From Streptomyces sp. NBC_01235 (lineage in GTDB: Bacteria > Actinomycetota > Actinomycetes > Streptomycetales > Streptomycetaceae): a DNA stretch of 64,000 bases. Shown here piece after piece: positions 15,118 to 24,557 of the stretch. The stretch covers positions 6,634,001 through 6,698,000 of the forward strand of contig NZ_CP108513.1 of assembly GCF_035989285.1 (NCBI RefSeq), in the 5' to 3' direction. The position numbers were made by a program, and so were the translations under genes. Under the pieces are notes generated by a model. The model was not told where the DNA came from. It saw only the letters and a list, made by a program, of their open reading frames with translations, and made no database searches. Within the stretch, counting starts at the first letter, position 1, and the number at the start of each line of letters is the position of its first letter.

Positions 15118-15167
15118 GAGGCCGGCCGAGGGCCGCCCGAGGGGCGCCAGGGCGGTGCGCCAAAGGC

Positions 15168-15201
15168 AGGAGCCCCGTGCCGTAACCGGCACAGGGCTCC
15201 T
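15168..15201. terminator. Bidirectional terminator between the XRE-cupin and cold-shock genes
   Basis: AGGAGCCC-(C)-GTGCCG, a TAAC loop and CGGCAC-(A)-GGGCTCCT form a stem of 14 base pairs with one internal mismatch. It lies between the stop codons of two convergent genes (15117 and 15242) and can serve both strands. There is no long U tract, as is usual in Streptomyces. Confidence 0.7.
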
Positions 15202-15241
15202 TGGGTACTGCTCTCAGACTTGCGATCTCAGGGTGTGAAGA

Positions 15242-15445
15242 TCAGACGGGGGTGACGTTCTCCGCCTGGGGACCCTTCGGGCCCTGCGTCACGTCGAAGG
15301 AGACCTGCTGGTTCTCCTCGAGCGAACGGAAACCCTGCGCGTTGATCGCGGAGTAGTGGACGAAGACGTCGGGGCCGCCGCCTTCCTGGGCGATGAAGCC
15401 AAAGCCCTTTTCGGCGTTGAACCACTTCACGGTTCCGGTAGCCAT
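15242..15445 (-). CDS. Cold-shock protein, CspA family
   Basis: The 67-residue protein is a complete single cold-shock domain: [18 protein letters not shown] with RNP1 KGFGFI and RNP2 VFVHY, ending AENVTPV. It binds single-stranded RNA and DNA as an RNA chaperone. AAGGAGG ends five bases before the ATG at 15445, which fixes the start. A long leader with an 11-bp stem lies upstream, and a strong hairpin lies downstream. Streptomyces genomes carry several paralogues, so no gene number is assigned. Confidence 0.95.
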   Translation of the reverse strand: MATGTVKWFNAEKGFGFIAQEGGGPDVFVHYSAINAQGFRSLEENQQVSFDVTQGPKGPQAENVTPV

Positions 15446-15537
15446 AAGCCCTCCTTGGGCCCAAAGGGTTGCCCTGCTCCAGAACCCTGCAAGCGTGAAA
15501 GCAAGTGCCGCACAACTGCATACGTCTGAAAACGACG

Positions 15538-15568
15538 AGAGCCCGCGGTTACATGCTCCGCAGGCTCT
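15538..15568 (-). promoter_or_regulatory. Hairpin in the cold-shock gene leader
   Basis: On the minus strand AGAGCCTGCGG, a 9-base loop and CCGCGGGCTCT pair over 11 bp when a G-U pair is allowed. On the plus strand the same position would be a C-A mismatch, so the fold favours minus-strand RNA. It lies about 95 bases before the cold-shock start, and csp leaders are known elsewhere to act as temperature-responsive structures. Confidence 0.5.
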
Positions 15569-15603
15569 GTACTGCAAGGGAAACCAAACTGCAACTTGCG
15601 GCG

Positions 15604-15631
15604 AGCCTAGCATGCAGGCAGCCGAAAGCAA
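15604..15631 (-). promoter_or_regulatory. Possible promoter of the cold-shock gene
   Basis: On the minus strand TTGCTT (15631-15626), 16 bases and TAGGCT (15609-15604) resemble a vegetative promoter. It would give a leader of about 150 bases that contains the hairpin at 15538-15568. The call rests on two hexamers only. Confidence 0.35.
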
Positions 15632-15724
15632 TAGAGGTCAAGATCACGTCACCCGGATGTTTGAACGTCTCGGAAACGGGTTGACTCGGGGGTCGGAGTC
15701 CGCAGCGTACCCGAAGGGGTCTAG

Positions 15725-16591
<867 letters not shown>

Positions 16592-16672
16592 CCTGCTGCA
16601 GAGTCCTACGGGTCTTTACGGGGCCCATGCCCACAGGGTGCGCGGGTCCTCACGGGGGAGGGGTGGACGTCC

Positions 16673-18415
16673 ATGCAGCCGCTCGGAGCCGACGAACCCA
16701 CGGCCGTGGGGCCCTACCGGCTGCTCGGCCGGCTCGGGTCCGGCGGGATGGGCCGCGTCTACCTGGGCCGCAGTGCCGGTGGCCGCACGGTCGCCGTCAA
16801 GATCGTGCACCCGCACCTCGCCCTCGACGAGGAGTTCCGCGCCCGCTTCCGGCGCGAGGTCGAGGCCGCGAGGCGGGTCGGCGGGGCGTGGACCGCGCCG
16901 GTCCTGGACGCCGACCCGGAGGCGACGATCCCGTGGGTCGCCACCGGCTACGCGGCCGGACCCTCCCTGGCCGCCGCGGTCACCTCCGGCGGCGGACCGC
17001 TGCCCGAGACTTCCGTACGGGTCCTGGGCGCGGGCCTGGCGGAGGCGCTCGCGACCGTGCACGCGCTGGGCCTGGTGCACCGGGACGTGAAGCCGTCCAA
17101 CGTCCTGCTGACCGTCGACGGACCGCTGCTGATCGACTTCGGCATCGCCCGCGCGACCGACGGCACGGCATCGCTCACCTCGACCGGCGTCTCCGTCGGC
17201 TCGCCCGGTTACATGGCCCCCGAGCAGATCCTCGGCAAGGGCGCGTCCGGCGCCTCCGACGTCTTCTCCCTCGGCGCGGTGCTGGCGTACGCGGCGACCG
17301 GGCGGCCCCCGTTCCCCGGAGACTCCTCGGCCGCCCTCCTCTACAAGGTCGTCCACGAGGAGCCCGAACTGGGGGGACCGGACGGCGAACTGCGCGGCGA
17401 ACTCCGGTCGGTGGTCGAGTCCTGCCTGTCCAAGGACCCGACCGCACGGCCGTCCCCCGCCGAGTTGGCCCGCCGGCTCGCCCCCGAGGGCGCGGCCCGG
17501 CTGGTGGCGGGCGGATGGCTGCCGGGGCCGCTGGTGGAGCAGGTGGGGCGGAGCGCCGTACGACTGCTGAACCTGGAGGGGGCGGCAGCGGGTCCGGGGG
17601 CAGGTGGGAGCGTGGGTGCGGGTGCGGCGGCTGTCGTGTCCGGGCCGGTGGGGTTCAGCAGTCCGGCGGTGACATCGGGGGAACCGGCGCCGACGGTGGG
17701 GGAGTTCGGGCCGCCGCCGGTCATGGGCGGGAGCGCCGCCGCCACACCGGTGGACGCACCGGCTTCCCTGCCCGCGCCCCGGGACGCCGAGCCGGCGGCT
17801 GCCGGAGCCGGACGTCCCGGCAAGGTCTCCGTCACCGTGGCGGCCACCGCGACACCCGGCGAGGGCGGGCGCGGACGGCGGCTGAGCTGCACCGTCGCGC
17901 TGGCGGTCGCGGGAGCGATGGCGACGGTGACGGTCGGTTCGGTGTTCCTGTTCCACCTGCTGCCGAACGGAGACGACGACGCCGGGGGCTCCGACGCCGG
18001 CGCCTATTCCTCGGCGCCGGCGGCCGGTTCGAGCTCCGGCGCCACCGACGGAGATGCGCCCACCGCGCTCCCGGCCCGCTACGTCGGCACCTGGGAGGGC
18101 CAGGGCACCGGCCTCGACGGCTCCCTCCCGATGGGCACGTTCCGGGTGACGGTCCAACAGGCGGACGTGGGCGAGAAGTTGGGGGAGCTGCGACAGACGG
18201 ATGTGCTCGGCGGCGTCTGTCTCGACGTCCTGACGCTGAAACAGGTGACGGGGAAGGAGGTGGTCGCGACCTCCGTGGGAGCGAAGAGCAACCACGCGGG
18301 TTGCAATCCGACAGCCCACACGATCCGGCTCACCCCGACCGGCGACGACCTGACCTACGCCTCGGACAGCGCGGCCGAGGGCAATCCGGTGGCGCGGATG
18401 TCGAAGGTCGAATAG
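16673..18415 (+). CDS. Membrane serine/threonine protein kinase
   Basis: The 580-residue protein has a Hanks-type kinase domain at about residues 14-270: glycine loop LGSGGMGRVYLG, lysine in VAVKIVHPH, catalytic loop HRDVKPSN, DFG as IDFGIA, and APE-like GYMAPEQ. A Pro/Ala/Gly-rich juxtamembrane stretch follows, then one helix at about 404-430 (TVALAVAGAMATVTVGSVFLF), and an extracytoplasmic domain of about 150 residues. No PASTA repeats are present, so the sensor part is atypical. It is followed after 76 bases by a second STPK with a different sensor domain. Confidence 0.92.
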   Translation: MQPLGADEPTAVGPYRLLGRLGSGGMGRVYLGRSAGGRTVAVKIVHPHLALDEEFRARFRREVEAARRVGGAWTAPVLDADPEATIPWVATGYAAGPSLAAAVTSGGGPLPETSVRVLGAGLAEALATVHALGLVHRDVKPSNVLLTVDGPLLIDFGIARATDGTASLTSTGVSVGSPGYMAPEQILGKGASGASDVFSLGAVLAYAATGRPPFPGDSSAALLYKVVHEEPELGGPDGELRGELRSVVESCLSKDPTARPSPAELARRLAPEGAARLVAGGWLPGPLVEQVGRSAVRLLNLEGAAAGPGAGGSVGAGAAAVVSGPVGFSSPAVTSGEPAPTVGEFGPPPVMGGSAAATPVDAPASLPAPRDAEPAAAGAGRPGKVSVTVAATATPGEGGRGRRLSCTVALAVAGAMATVTVGSVFLFHLLPNGDDDAGGSDAGAYSSAPAAGSSSGATDGDAPTALPARYVGTWEGQGTGLDGSLPMGTFRVTVQQADVGEKLGELRQTDVLGGVCLDVLTLKQVTGKEVVATSVGAKSNHAGCNPTAHTIRLTPTGDDLTYASDSAAEGNPVARMSKVE

Positions 18416-18491
18416 CGGTCACTACTGTGTCTGCGAACGCGAACGCGATCACAGGGCACATAGGACTCGAAGGACCACGGGGTACGCCGTC

Positions 18492-20957
18492 ATGGACACA
18501 CTTCAGCCGGAGGATCCGCGGGAGTTGGGCGGCTACCGCCTCCTGCGCAGGCTCGGCGCGGGTGGCATGGGACGGGTGTACCTGGCCCGTTCGCCCGGTG
18601 GCAGGACCGTCGCCGTGAAGGTCGTCCGTCCCGAGATCGCGGCGGACGCCGACTTCCGTGCCCGGTTCCGGCACGAGGTCGAGATGGCCCGGGCCGTCTC
18701 CGGCCGCTACACCGCCCCGGTCGTGGACGCCGACACGGACGCCCCGCTGCCGTGGCTGGCGACGTCGTACGTGCTCGGCCCGGACCTGACGGACGTCGTG
18801 GAGCAGCACGGCGCGCTGCCGGAACGGACGGTGCGCGCGCTGGCCGCCGGTCTCGCGGCCGCCCTCCAGGAGATCCACGCGGCCGGTCTGATCCACCGCG
18901 ACCTCAAGCCGTCCAACGTCCTGCTGGCCGCCGACGGCCCGCGGGTCATCGACTTCGGCATCGCGCGCGCGGTCGACGGAAACCGTATGACGCAGACGGG
19001 AGTTGTCGTCGGCTCGCCCGGCTACCTGCCTCCGGAGCAGGCGATGGGCAAGGACGTCGGTCCGGCGGGGGACGTCTTCTCGCTCGGCGCGGTCATCGCC
19101 TTCGCCGCCACCGGCCGGGGCGCGTTCGGCGAGGGAGTGGTCTCGCACGCGGCCATGCTCTACCAGGTCGTCCACGGTGAACCGGACCTGACCGGCGTTC
19201 CGCAGTCCCTGATCGGCCTGGTCCGTGGCTGCCTGCTGAAGGACCCGGCGCAGCGGCCCGCCCCCGCCGAGATCGTCGCCGCTCTCGCGCCGCAGGGCGG
19301 CGAGGGTGCGAAGGGCGCCGGGGGCGTCGCGGCCGTTCTCGACGACTGGCTGCCGTCGGCGCTGGCGTCGACGATCGCCACGCACGCGGCGGGAATCCTG
19401 GACCTGGAGGCACCGGAGGACCGACCGGGACAGGGTCAGGGACAGGGTCAGGGTCAGGGTCAGGGACAGGGACAGGGACAGGGGGTGGTGGCGGGGGCCG
19501 GGGCGTTCGGTCCGGCGGGCATGCCCGCCCCGGTGCCCGCGCCCGCATACGGATACCCGAGCGGCGCCCCCGCCCCAACCCCCGCTCCGGCGTACGGCTA
19601 CCCGCCCGCCGCCGGCTACGGACCCCCCTCCGGCCCGGCCGGTCCTGCCGTCCCGGGCGCCAACCCGTATGCCATCCCCGGCACCGTCCAGCTCGGCGCC
19701 CCCTCGCCCACCACCCCCTCCGCTCCCGCCCCCTCCCGCCGCCGGGCGCTCAGGCTCGCGCTCGGTGGGGCGGCGACCGTCGCCGTGGCCGGCGGCGGGG
19801 TCGCGTGGTGGGCCGCCGAGCAGACACCGGTGGCGGCGTCGACCGGAACGGGAACCGGCGCGGGCGGCAAGGGCGGTTCGGCGGCGGCCGCCGACGAGAC
19901 GTTCACGACCCCGCCGGCCGGCGTCGCCCCCCAGCCGCTGTGGCACGTCTCGGTGTCGGAGGACGCCACCAACACCGACGTCCCGGTCCTGACGCACCAG
20001 GGCCTGCTGCTGGTCAGCGGGGACCCGCTGGTGGCGTACGACATGAAGACCGGCAAGCCGAAGTGGTCCAAGGAGGGCGTCTGCCGGGCCGGCGCCGAAC
20101 TCCTCTTCCACGACGGCAAGGTGTTCCTCGCCGACGGCGACTACGAGGGCGTCCTCGTCGCGTACGACGTGAAGACCGGCGAGGAGGCGTGGCGCAGCCG
20201 ACTCGGCAAGGAGCTGGAGATCGAGCGGACGATCGCCATCGACGACAAGAACGTGTACGTCACCGGCACCGACTACAGCCAGTCCCAGAGCGCCACCAAG
20301 TACCGCACCTGCATCGCCGCGATCAGCCACACCACGGGCAAGAAGGTGTGGCTGGAGCGGCGGGACTGGGGCACGGCGGACTACGACGTCCTCGGCGGCG
20401 CCTCCGGCAGGTACCTCGCCTACGCCGACTCCAAGTACAACCTCACCGTCCGCGACACGGCCACGGGCAAGCAGTTGTGGAGCAAGAAGATCGGCGACGA
20501 CTGGGAGTGGCGGCCGACCATCGCCGGTGGCCTGGTCTACCTGCCCGGCGAGCAGCTGACGGCCGTCGACGCCGACAACGGCAAGACCGCCTGGACGCTC
20601 TCGCCCAACGGCCGTCGCGGCTTCAACGCCCCGACGGTCGTCGACGGCGTCCTCTACGTCAGCGACCACGACCGCGGAGTGTGGGCCGTGAATGTGAGGA
20701 CCCGGAAGCGGCTCTGGCTCTGCGACGACCTGAAGGGTTTCACCGGCCCGGAGACCTTCCTGAAGGTCGGGACAACCTTGTACGGCGGCGGCTCCGTCCT
20801 GAACGGCGCGCTCGTCGCCCTGGAGGCGAAGACGGGCAAGGTCCGCTGGATCTACGACGACGACAGGTCCAGCACCGACCCCTGGATGATCGCCCTCTCC
20901 GGCAACCGGCTCGCGGCCACCCACGGGCCGGACATCTACGCGTTGCCGGCGGTGTGA
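18492..20957 (+). CDS. Membrane serine/threonine kinase with PQQ-like beta-propeller sensor
   Basis: The 821-residue protein has an N-terminal Hanks kinase (about 15-270: LGAGGMGRVYLA, VAVKVVRPE, HRDLKPSN, IDFGIA), a GQ-dipeptide tract (about 313-331), a Pro/Ala-rich linker, one membrane helix at about 418-440, and an extracytoplasmic PQQ-type propeller (about 475-821) with repeated units such as LVAYDVKTGEEAWRSRLG and VDADNGKTAWTLSP. The propeller should sense a ligand or cell-wall component. It shares kinase-domain sequence with the gene upstream and may have arisen by duplication with sensor replacement. Confidence 0.93.
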   Translation: MDTLQPEDPRELGGYRLLRRLGAGGMGRVYLARSPGGRTVAVKVVRPEIAADADFRARFRHEVEMARAVSGRYTAPVVDADTDAPLPWLATSYVLGPDLTDVVEQHGALPERTVRALAAGLAAALQEIHAAGLIHRDLKPSNVLLAADGPRVIDFGIARAVDGNRMTQTGVVVGSPGYLPPEQAMGKDVGPAGDVFSLGAVIAFAATGRGAFGEGVVSHAAMLYQVVHGEPDLTGVPQSLIGLVRGCLLKDPAQRPAPAEIVAALAPQGGEGAKGAGGVAAVLDDWLPSALASTIATHAAGILDLEAPEDRPGQGQGQGQGQGQGQGQGQGVVAGAGAFGPAGMPAPVPAPAYGYPSGAPAPTPAPAYGYPPAAGYGPPSGPAGPAVPGANPYAIPGTVQLGAPSPTTPSAPAPSRRRALRLALGGAATVAVAGGGVAWWAAEQTPVAASTGTGTGAGGKGGSAAAADETFTTPPAGVAPQPLWHVSVSEDATNTDVPVLTHQGLLLVSGDPLVAYDMKTGKPKWSKEGVCRAGAELLFHDGKVFLADGDYEGVLVAYDVKTGEEAWRSRLGKELEIERTIAIDDKNVYVTGTDYSQSQSATKYRTCIAAISHTTGKKVWLERRDWGTADYDVLGGASGRYLAYADSKYNLTVRDTATGKQLWSKKIGDDWEWRPTIAGGLVYLPGEQLTAVDADNGKTAWTLSPNGRRGFNAPTVVDGVLYVSDHDRGVWAVNVRTRKRLWLCDDLKGFTGPETFLKVGTTLYGGGSVLNGALVALEAKTGKVRWIYDDDRSSTDPWMIALSGNRLAATHGPDIYALPAV
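19428..19485 (+). repeat. Hexanucleotide repeat (GGGWCA) in the kinase linker
   Basis: About nine in-frame units of GGGTCA or GGGACA encode the alternating Gln-Gly tract of the beta-propeller kinase. Runs of three G every six bases on the coding strand could form G-quadruplexes, and the repeat may vary in copy number between strains. Confidence 0.8.
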
Positions 20958-20983
20958 GGCGCGTGGGGGATGTGGGGGGGGGC

Positions 20984-21583
20984 ATGGGGGAGCAGAGCGG
21001 TAACCGGGACGGAATCCGGTTCCGGGCCCGGGACGGCTGGGGCGTCGCGGGAGGCGTCCTCTTCCTCGCTGTCCTCCTTGGTGTTCTGCTCGCCGCGATG
21101 GGCCTGTGGAAGTGGTTCGTGCGGATGACGGCGCCGGCGCTCGTGGACCTGCCCGGCGGGGGATGGACGGTCGGCGTCGTGCTCGGACTGCTGTCGGTGG
21201 CAGGCTGGGCCGGCGGCGCGTGGTTCTCCGCCCCGGAACGGAACCGGGCCCGCACCGGGCCCGCGCGGACCGGGCCCGCGCGGACCGGGCGCGCGATCGC
21301 CGGAGCGATCGCCGGAGCACTCTGCTGGACGGTGGCGTTCGGCGCGCCGATGTACGTCCTCGGCGCCCTGCCCGGCCGCAACTGCCGCTCGGGCGCCACG
21401 ATGTGCGCGTACATCCCGGGCACGGGCAGCGCGCTCCTGGCCTACGCGGTCACGGCGTCCCTGCTGGGTTGGCTCTGGTACCGCCGACGCGGCGCGGTCA
21501 CGGCGGCCCGCCGCGCGGAGCGGCAGGCCCGGTTGAAGAGACTGCGCAAGAAGGGCAAGGGGAAGAGCAGGGCGGCACTCTAA
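20984..21583 (+). CDS. Four-helix hypothetical membrane protein
   Basis: The 199-residue protein has predicted helices near residues 20-42, 55-75, 98-120 and 140-160, two cysteines in the loop GRNCRSGATMCAYIPG that could form a disulfide, and a strongly basic C-terminal tail (QARLKRLRKKGKGK). A repeated ARTGP motif lies between helices 2 and 3. No family is recognised. It starts 26 bases after the propeller kinase; a GTG at 20954 overlapping the kinase stop is an alternative start. The position suggests co-transcription with the kinase. Confidence 0.65.
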   Translation: MGEQSGNRDGIRFRARDGWGVAGGVLFLAVLLGVLLAAMGLWKWFVRMTAPALVDLPGGGWTVGVVLGLLSVAGWAGGAWFSAPERNRARTGPARTGPARTGRAIAGAIAGALCWTVAFGAPMYVLGALPGRNCRSGATMCAYIPGTGSALLAYAVTASLLGWLWYRRRGAVTAARRAERQARLKRLRKKGKGKSRAAL

Positions 21584-21594
21584 GATTTCCGGGG

Positions 21595-22515
21595 ATGAAC
21601 ACGCCTCCCAGTGACCTGGCGCTGATCACCGTCGCCGCGCTGTGGGGCGCCGTGACGGGAACGCTGCTGCCCCGCGCCGCCTACCGTTTCTCCGCGCCCT
21701 GGGAGGAGGCGGAGGACGGGTCGGAGGTGGACCCCGGCTGGCGGGCGACCTGCCCGGCCGGGCACCCGATCCGGGGATGGCTCGGGCGGGCGAGATGCGG
21801 ACAGTGCGCCGGGACGACGGCGGCAGCGGGAGCGGCGGCAGAAACGGGTACCGGTACCGGGACCGGAGCGGGGACGGGAGCGGGGACCGAGACCGGAGCG
21901 GGAGCGGGAGCGGGAGCGGGGGCGGGTCCGGCGTCGTCCGGCGATGTCGGTCGGCTCACGCTCACCCCCTCCTACGCCCCCGGCGCGCTCCTCCTGCCCG
22001 CCCTCACCGCGCTCCTGTGTGCCGCGCTCGCCGCCGCCACCGGGATCCGGCCCGAGCTGGTCGTGTGGCTGACGCTCGCGCCGGTCGGGGTGCTGCTGGC
22101 CGTCGTCGACCTGCGGGCGCGCCGGCTGCCCGATCCGCTCACCCTCCCGCTCGCGGCCGCCGCCCTCGCCCTGCTCGGCCCGGCCGCACTGCTCCCCGAG
22201 CACGCCGGCGACTGGACCACCGCCCTGCTGGGCGCGCTCGCCCTCGGCGCCGGCTACCTCGTGCTGCACCTCGTCAACCCCGGTGGACTGGCCTTCGGCG
22301 ATGTGAAACTGGCGCTCGGGACGGGCGCCGTCCTCGGCTGGTACGGCTGGGCGACGGTCATGCTCGGGACGTTCGCCGCGTTCCTGTTCGGGGCCCTGTA
22401 CGGGGGCGTGCTGGCCGTCGTGGGACGGGAGGGACGCAGGACGACGATCGCCTTCGGGCCGTTCATGCTCGCGGGGACGCTCACGGGACTGTTGATCGGC
22501 GCGTACGCGGCCTGA
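21595..22515 (+). CDS. Prepilin peptidase (A24/TadV-type), with Gly-rich insert
   Basis: The 306-residue protein has the aspartyl peptidase motifs of type IV leader peptidases: VDLRARRLPD and GLAFGDVKLALGTG (GxGD-like), within multiple membrane helices. An N-terminal zinc-ribbon-like loop (CPAGHPIRG...RCGQC) is kept, which suggests N-methyltransferase ancestry. About residues 76-110 are a low-complexity Gly/Thr/Ala run encoded by GGGAGC-like hexamers. It would process Flp/Tad-like prepilins, but no pilin genes are in the window. Confidence 0.83.
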   Translation: MNTPPSDLALITVAALWGAVTGTLLPRAAYRFSAPWEEAEDGSEVDPGWRATCPAGHPIRGWLGRARCGQCAGTTAAAGAAAETGTGTGTGAGTGAGTETGAGAGAGAGAGPASSGDVGRLTLTPSYAPGALLLPALTALLCAALAAATGIRPELVVWLTLAPVGVLLAVVDLRARRLPDPLTLPLAAAALALLGPAALLPEHAGDWTTALLGALALGAGYLVLHLVNPGGLAFGDVKLALGTGAVLGWYGWATVMLGTFAAFLFGALYGGVLAVVGREGRRTTIAFGPFMLAGTLTGLLIGAYAA

Positions 22516-22639
22516 GGTCCGGGTGGCGAAAGGGCTGGCGTAGGCTGGTTCGGTCCGCCCACCCGTCTCCCGCCGCCACCCTTGTTCGGAGCGCTTCGCG
22601 CGCAACTCCTTATCAACCCTTGACGAAAGGGACGCTCCG

Positions 22640-23839
22640 GTGCCCGAGAAGGCCGACCTCCAGTCCGTGCTCGACCGTGCCGCGGACGGCGGGCGGATCA
22701 CCCCGGAAGAGGCCCTCGACCTCTACCGCGACGCCCCGCTGCACGCGCTCGGCGCCGCCGCCGACGCCGTACGCCGCCGTCTGTACGCGGGAACCGAGCA
22801 CATCGCGACGTACATCATCGAGCGGAACATCAACTACACGAACGTGTGCGTCACGGCGTGCAAGTTCTGCGCCTTCTACGCCGCTCCCAAGGACACGGCC
22901 AAGGGCTGGACCCGCGACCTGGACGACATCCTGCGCCGCTGCGCCGAGACCGTCGAGCTCGGCGGTACGCAGATCATGTTCCAGGGCGGACACCACCCGG
23001 ACTACGGCGTCGAGTACTACGAGAAGCACTTCGCCGCCATCAAGGAGGCGTTCCCGCAGCTGGTGATCCACTCGCTGGGCGCGTCCGAGGTCGAGCACAT
23101 GGCGCGGATCTCCAAGGTGAGCGTGGAGGAGGCCATCACGCGGATCCACGCGGCCGGTCTCGACTCCTTCGCCGGCGCCGGCGCCGAGCTGCTCCCCGCG
23201 CGCCCCCGCAAGGCCATCGCGCCCCTGAAGGAGTCCGGCGAGCGCTGGCTGGAGATCATGGAGACCGCGCACAACCTGGGCGTGGAGTCGACGTCCACGA
23301 TGCTCATGGGCACCGGCGAGACCAACGCCGAGCGCATCGAGCACCTGCGGATGATCCGTGACGTACAGGACCGGACGGGCGGCTTCCGCGCCTTCATCCC
23401 GTACACCTACCAGCCCGAGAACAACCACCTGAAGGGCCGCACCCAGGCGACCCTCTTCGAGTACCTGCGGATGATCGCCATCGCCCGCCTGTTCATGGAC
23501 AACGTCCGGCACATCCAGGGCTCCTGGCTCACCACGGGCAAGGAGGTCGGCCAACTCTCCCTGCACTACGGCGCGGACGACCTCGGTTCGATCATGCTGG
23601 AGGAGAACGTCGTCTCCTCGGCCGGCGCCAAGCACCGCTCCAACCGCCTCGAGATCATCGACCTGATCCGCAAGGCGGGCCGCGTCCCGGCCCAGCGCGC
23701 GACGACGTACGAGCACCTCGTCGTGCACGACGACCCGGCGAACGACCCCGTCGACGAGCGGGTCATGTCCCACATCTCGTCTACGGCGATCGCGGGCGGC
23801 ACGGCCCACCCCGAGCTCAAGCTCCTCACCTCCAACTAG
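22640..23839 (+). CDS. mqnC: Cyclic dehypoxanthinyl futalosine synthase MqnC
   Basis: The 399-residue radical SAM enzyme carries CX3CX2C as CVTACKFC (about residues 70-77), and family segments IMFQGGHHPDYGVEYYE, SLGASEVEHM and FRAFIPYTYQPENN. It converts dehypoxanthine futalosine to the cyclic product by radical ring closure. The CofH-like homology is shared with MqnE, but the sequences are clearly distinct. The GTG start is preceded by a GAAAGGGA ribosome-binding site. The amidohydrolase-like gene follows after seven bases. Confidence 0.94.
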   Translation: MPEKADLQSVLDRAADGGRITPEEALDLYRDAPLHALGAAADAVRRRLYAGTEHIATYIIERNINYTNVCVTACKFCAFYAAPKDTAKGWTRDLDDILRRCAETVELGGTQIMFQGGHHPDYGVEYYEKHFAAIKEAFPQLVIHSLGASEVEHMARISKVSVEEAITRIHAAGLDSFAGAGAELLPARPRKAIAPLKESGERWLEIMETAHNLGVESTSTMLMGTGETNAERIEHLRMIRDVQDRTGGFRAFIPYTYQPENNHLKGRTQATLFEYLRMIAIARLFMDNVRHIQGSWLTTGKEVGQLSLHYGADDLGSIMLEENVVSSAGAKHRSNRLEIIDLIRKAGRVPAQRATTYEHLVVHDDPANDPVDERVMSHISSTAIAGGTAHPELKLLTSN

Positions 23840-23846
23840 CCTTCGC

Positions 23847-24452
23847 ATGCTGACGATTCACGCGGACTCCAAGGGCCGGGCGCTCGCCGTCAAGGGCGCG
23901 TGGATCGCCGATGCCGGGTCGCTGGAGGAGCTCGTCGCCGCCCATCCGGGCGCGCGGGTGCGGACGTGGCCCGGCATCCTGACGCCCGGTCTGATCAACC
24001 TGCACGGCAACGAGCTGCTGGAGGAGGCGTACCACCCGGATCCGCGCGAGGCCGACCTGCTGGGCACCGCACCGCTGACCGGGGACGCGCTGGCGGCACT
24101 CGACATGGACGACGCCCGCTGGGGTGCGAGCGCCCGGCGCGGGGTGCAGCGCATGCTGGCGCACGGCACGGTCAGGGCGGCCTGCGAGGAACTGGGCAAC
24201 CGGGCGGTGCGGGACGCCATGCACCGTTCCGGCCTGGCGGTTCTGGGCCGGCTCGGGCGCCCCGGTGGGACACCCGCGCTCGACCCGTACGCCGCCGGAC
24301 TGCCGGTGGAGTTCGCACCCCCGCGGGAGCGGCACTCCGCAGCCCGGTTCGCCGTGTTCGACGTACGGGACGAGGCCGAGCTCGCGGAGCGCGGCGCAGG
24401 CACGTGCGTGGCGACGGTGGTCGAGGGGCGCCTCGTTTACAGACGCCGGTAG
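23847..24452 (+). CDS. Imidazolonepropionase-like (shortened amidohydrolase) protein
   Basis: The 201-residue protein starts like an amidohydrolase composite domain (IHADSKGRALAVKGAWIADAG, then PGILTPGLINLHGN) and ends with the matching C-terminal strand (CVATVVEGRLVYRRR), but it is less than half the usual length. The HxH metal motif is replaced by HGN and most of the TIM barrel is missing. It follows mqnC by seven bases with no ribosome-binding site, so it may be coupled to mqnC. It could be a decayed deaminase of the futalosine pathway or a repurposed binding protein. Confidence 0.75.
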   Translation: MLTIHADSKGRALAVKGAWIADAGSLEELVAAHPGARVRTWPGILTPGLINLHGNELLEEAYHPDPREADLLGTAPLTGDALAALDMDDARWGASARRGVQRMLAHGTVRAACEELGNRAVRDAMHRSGLAVLGRLGRPGGTPALDPYAAGLPVEFAPPRERHSAARFAVFDVRDEAELAERGAGTCVATVVEGRLVYRRR

Positions 24453-24457
24453 GCCAG

Positions 24458-24531
24458 TTCCCTCAGGGGCGCGGGGCCGTGACATTGTGCGGCTCCGCCG
24501 CGTGGGCGCGACCCACCACGACGGCCCGCAC
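24458..24531. repeat. Dispersed intergenic repeat, copy 2
   Basis: This copy matches the minus strand of the element at 2829-2909 over about 74 bases (AGGGGCGCGGGGC, GTGCGGCTCCGCCGCGTGGG, CGCGAC, CCACGACG). It also sits exactly between two convergent genes (stops at 24452 and 24558). An internal GCGGCTCCGCCGC can fold into a short hairpin. Confidence 0.7.
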
Positions 24532-24557
24532 TCGGCACACAACGGAACCCCCGAGCT

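Noticed and set aside
15681..15710. TTGACT at 15681 as the mqnA -35 element
   Set aside because: No acceptable -10 lies 16-18 bases downstream, and a TAGCCT hexamer nearer the start fits a leaderless transcript better.
18330..21320. A 996-codon open frame on the minus strand opposite the kinases
   Set aside because: It mirrors two genes with clear kinase motifs on the plus strand, and its product is a low-complexity Arg/Gly/Ala sequence. It is an artefact of high GC.
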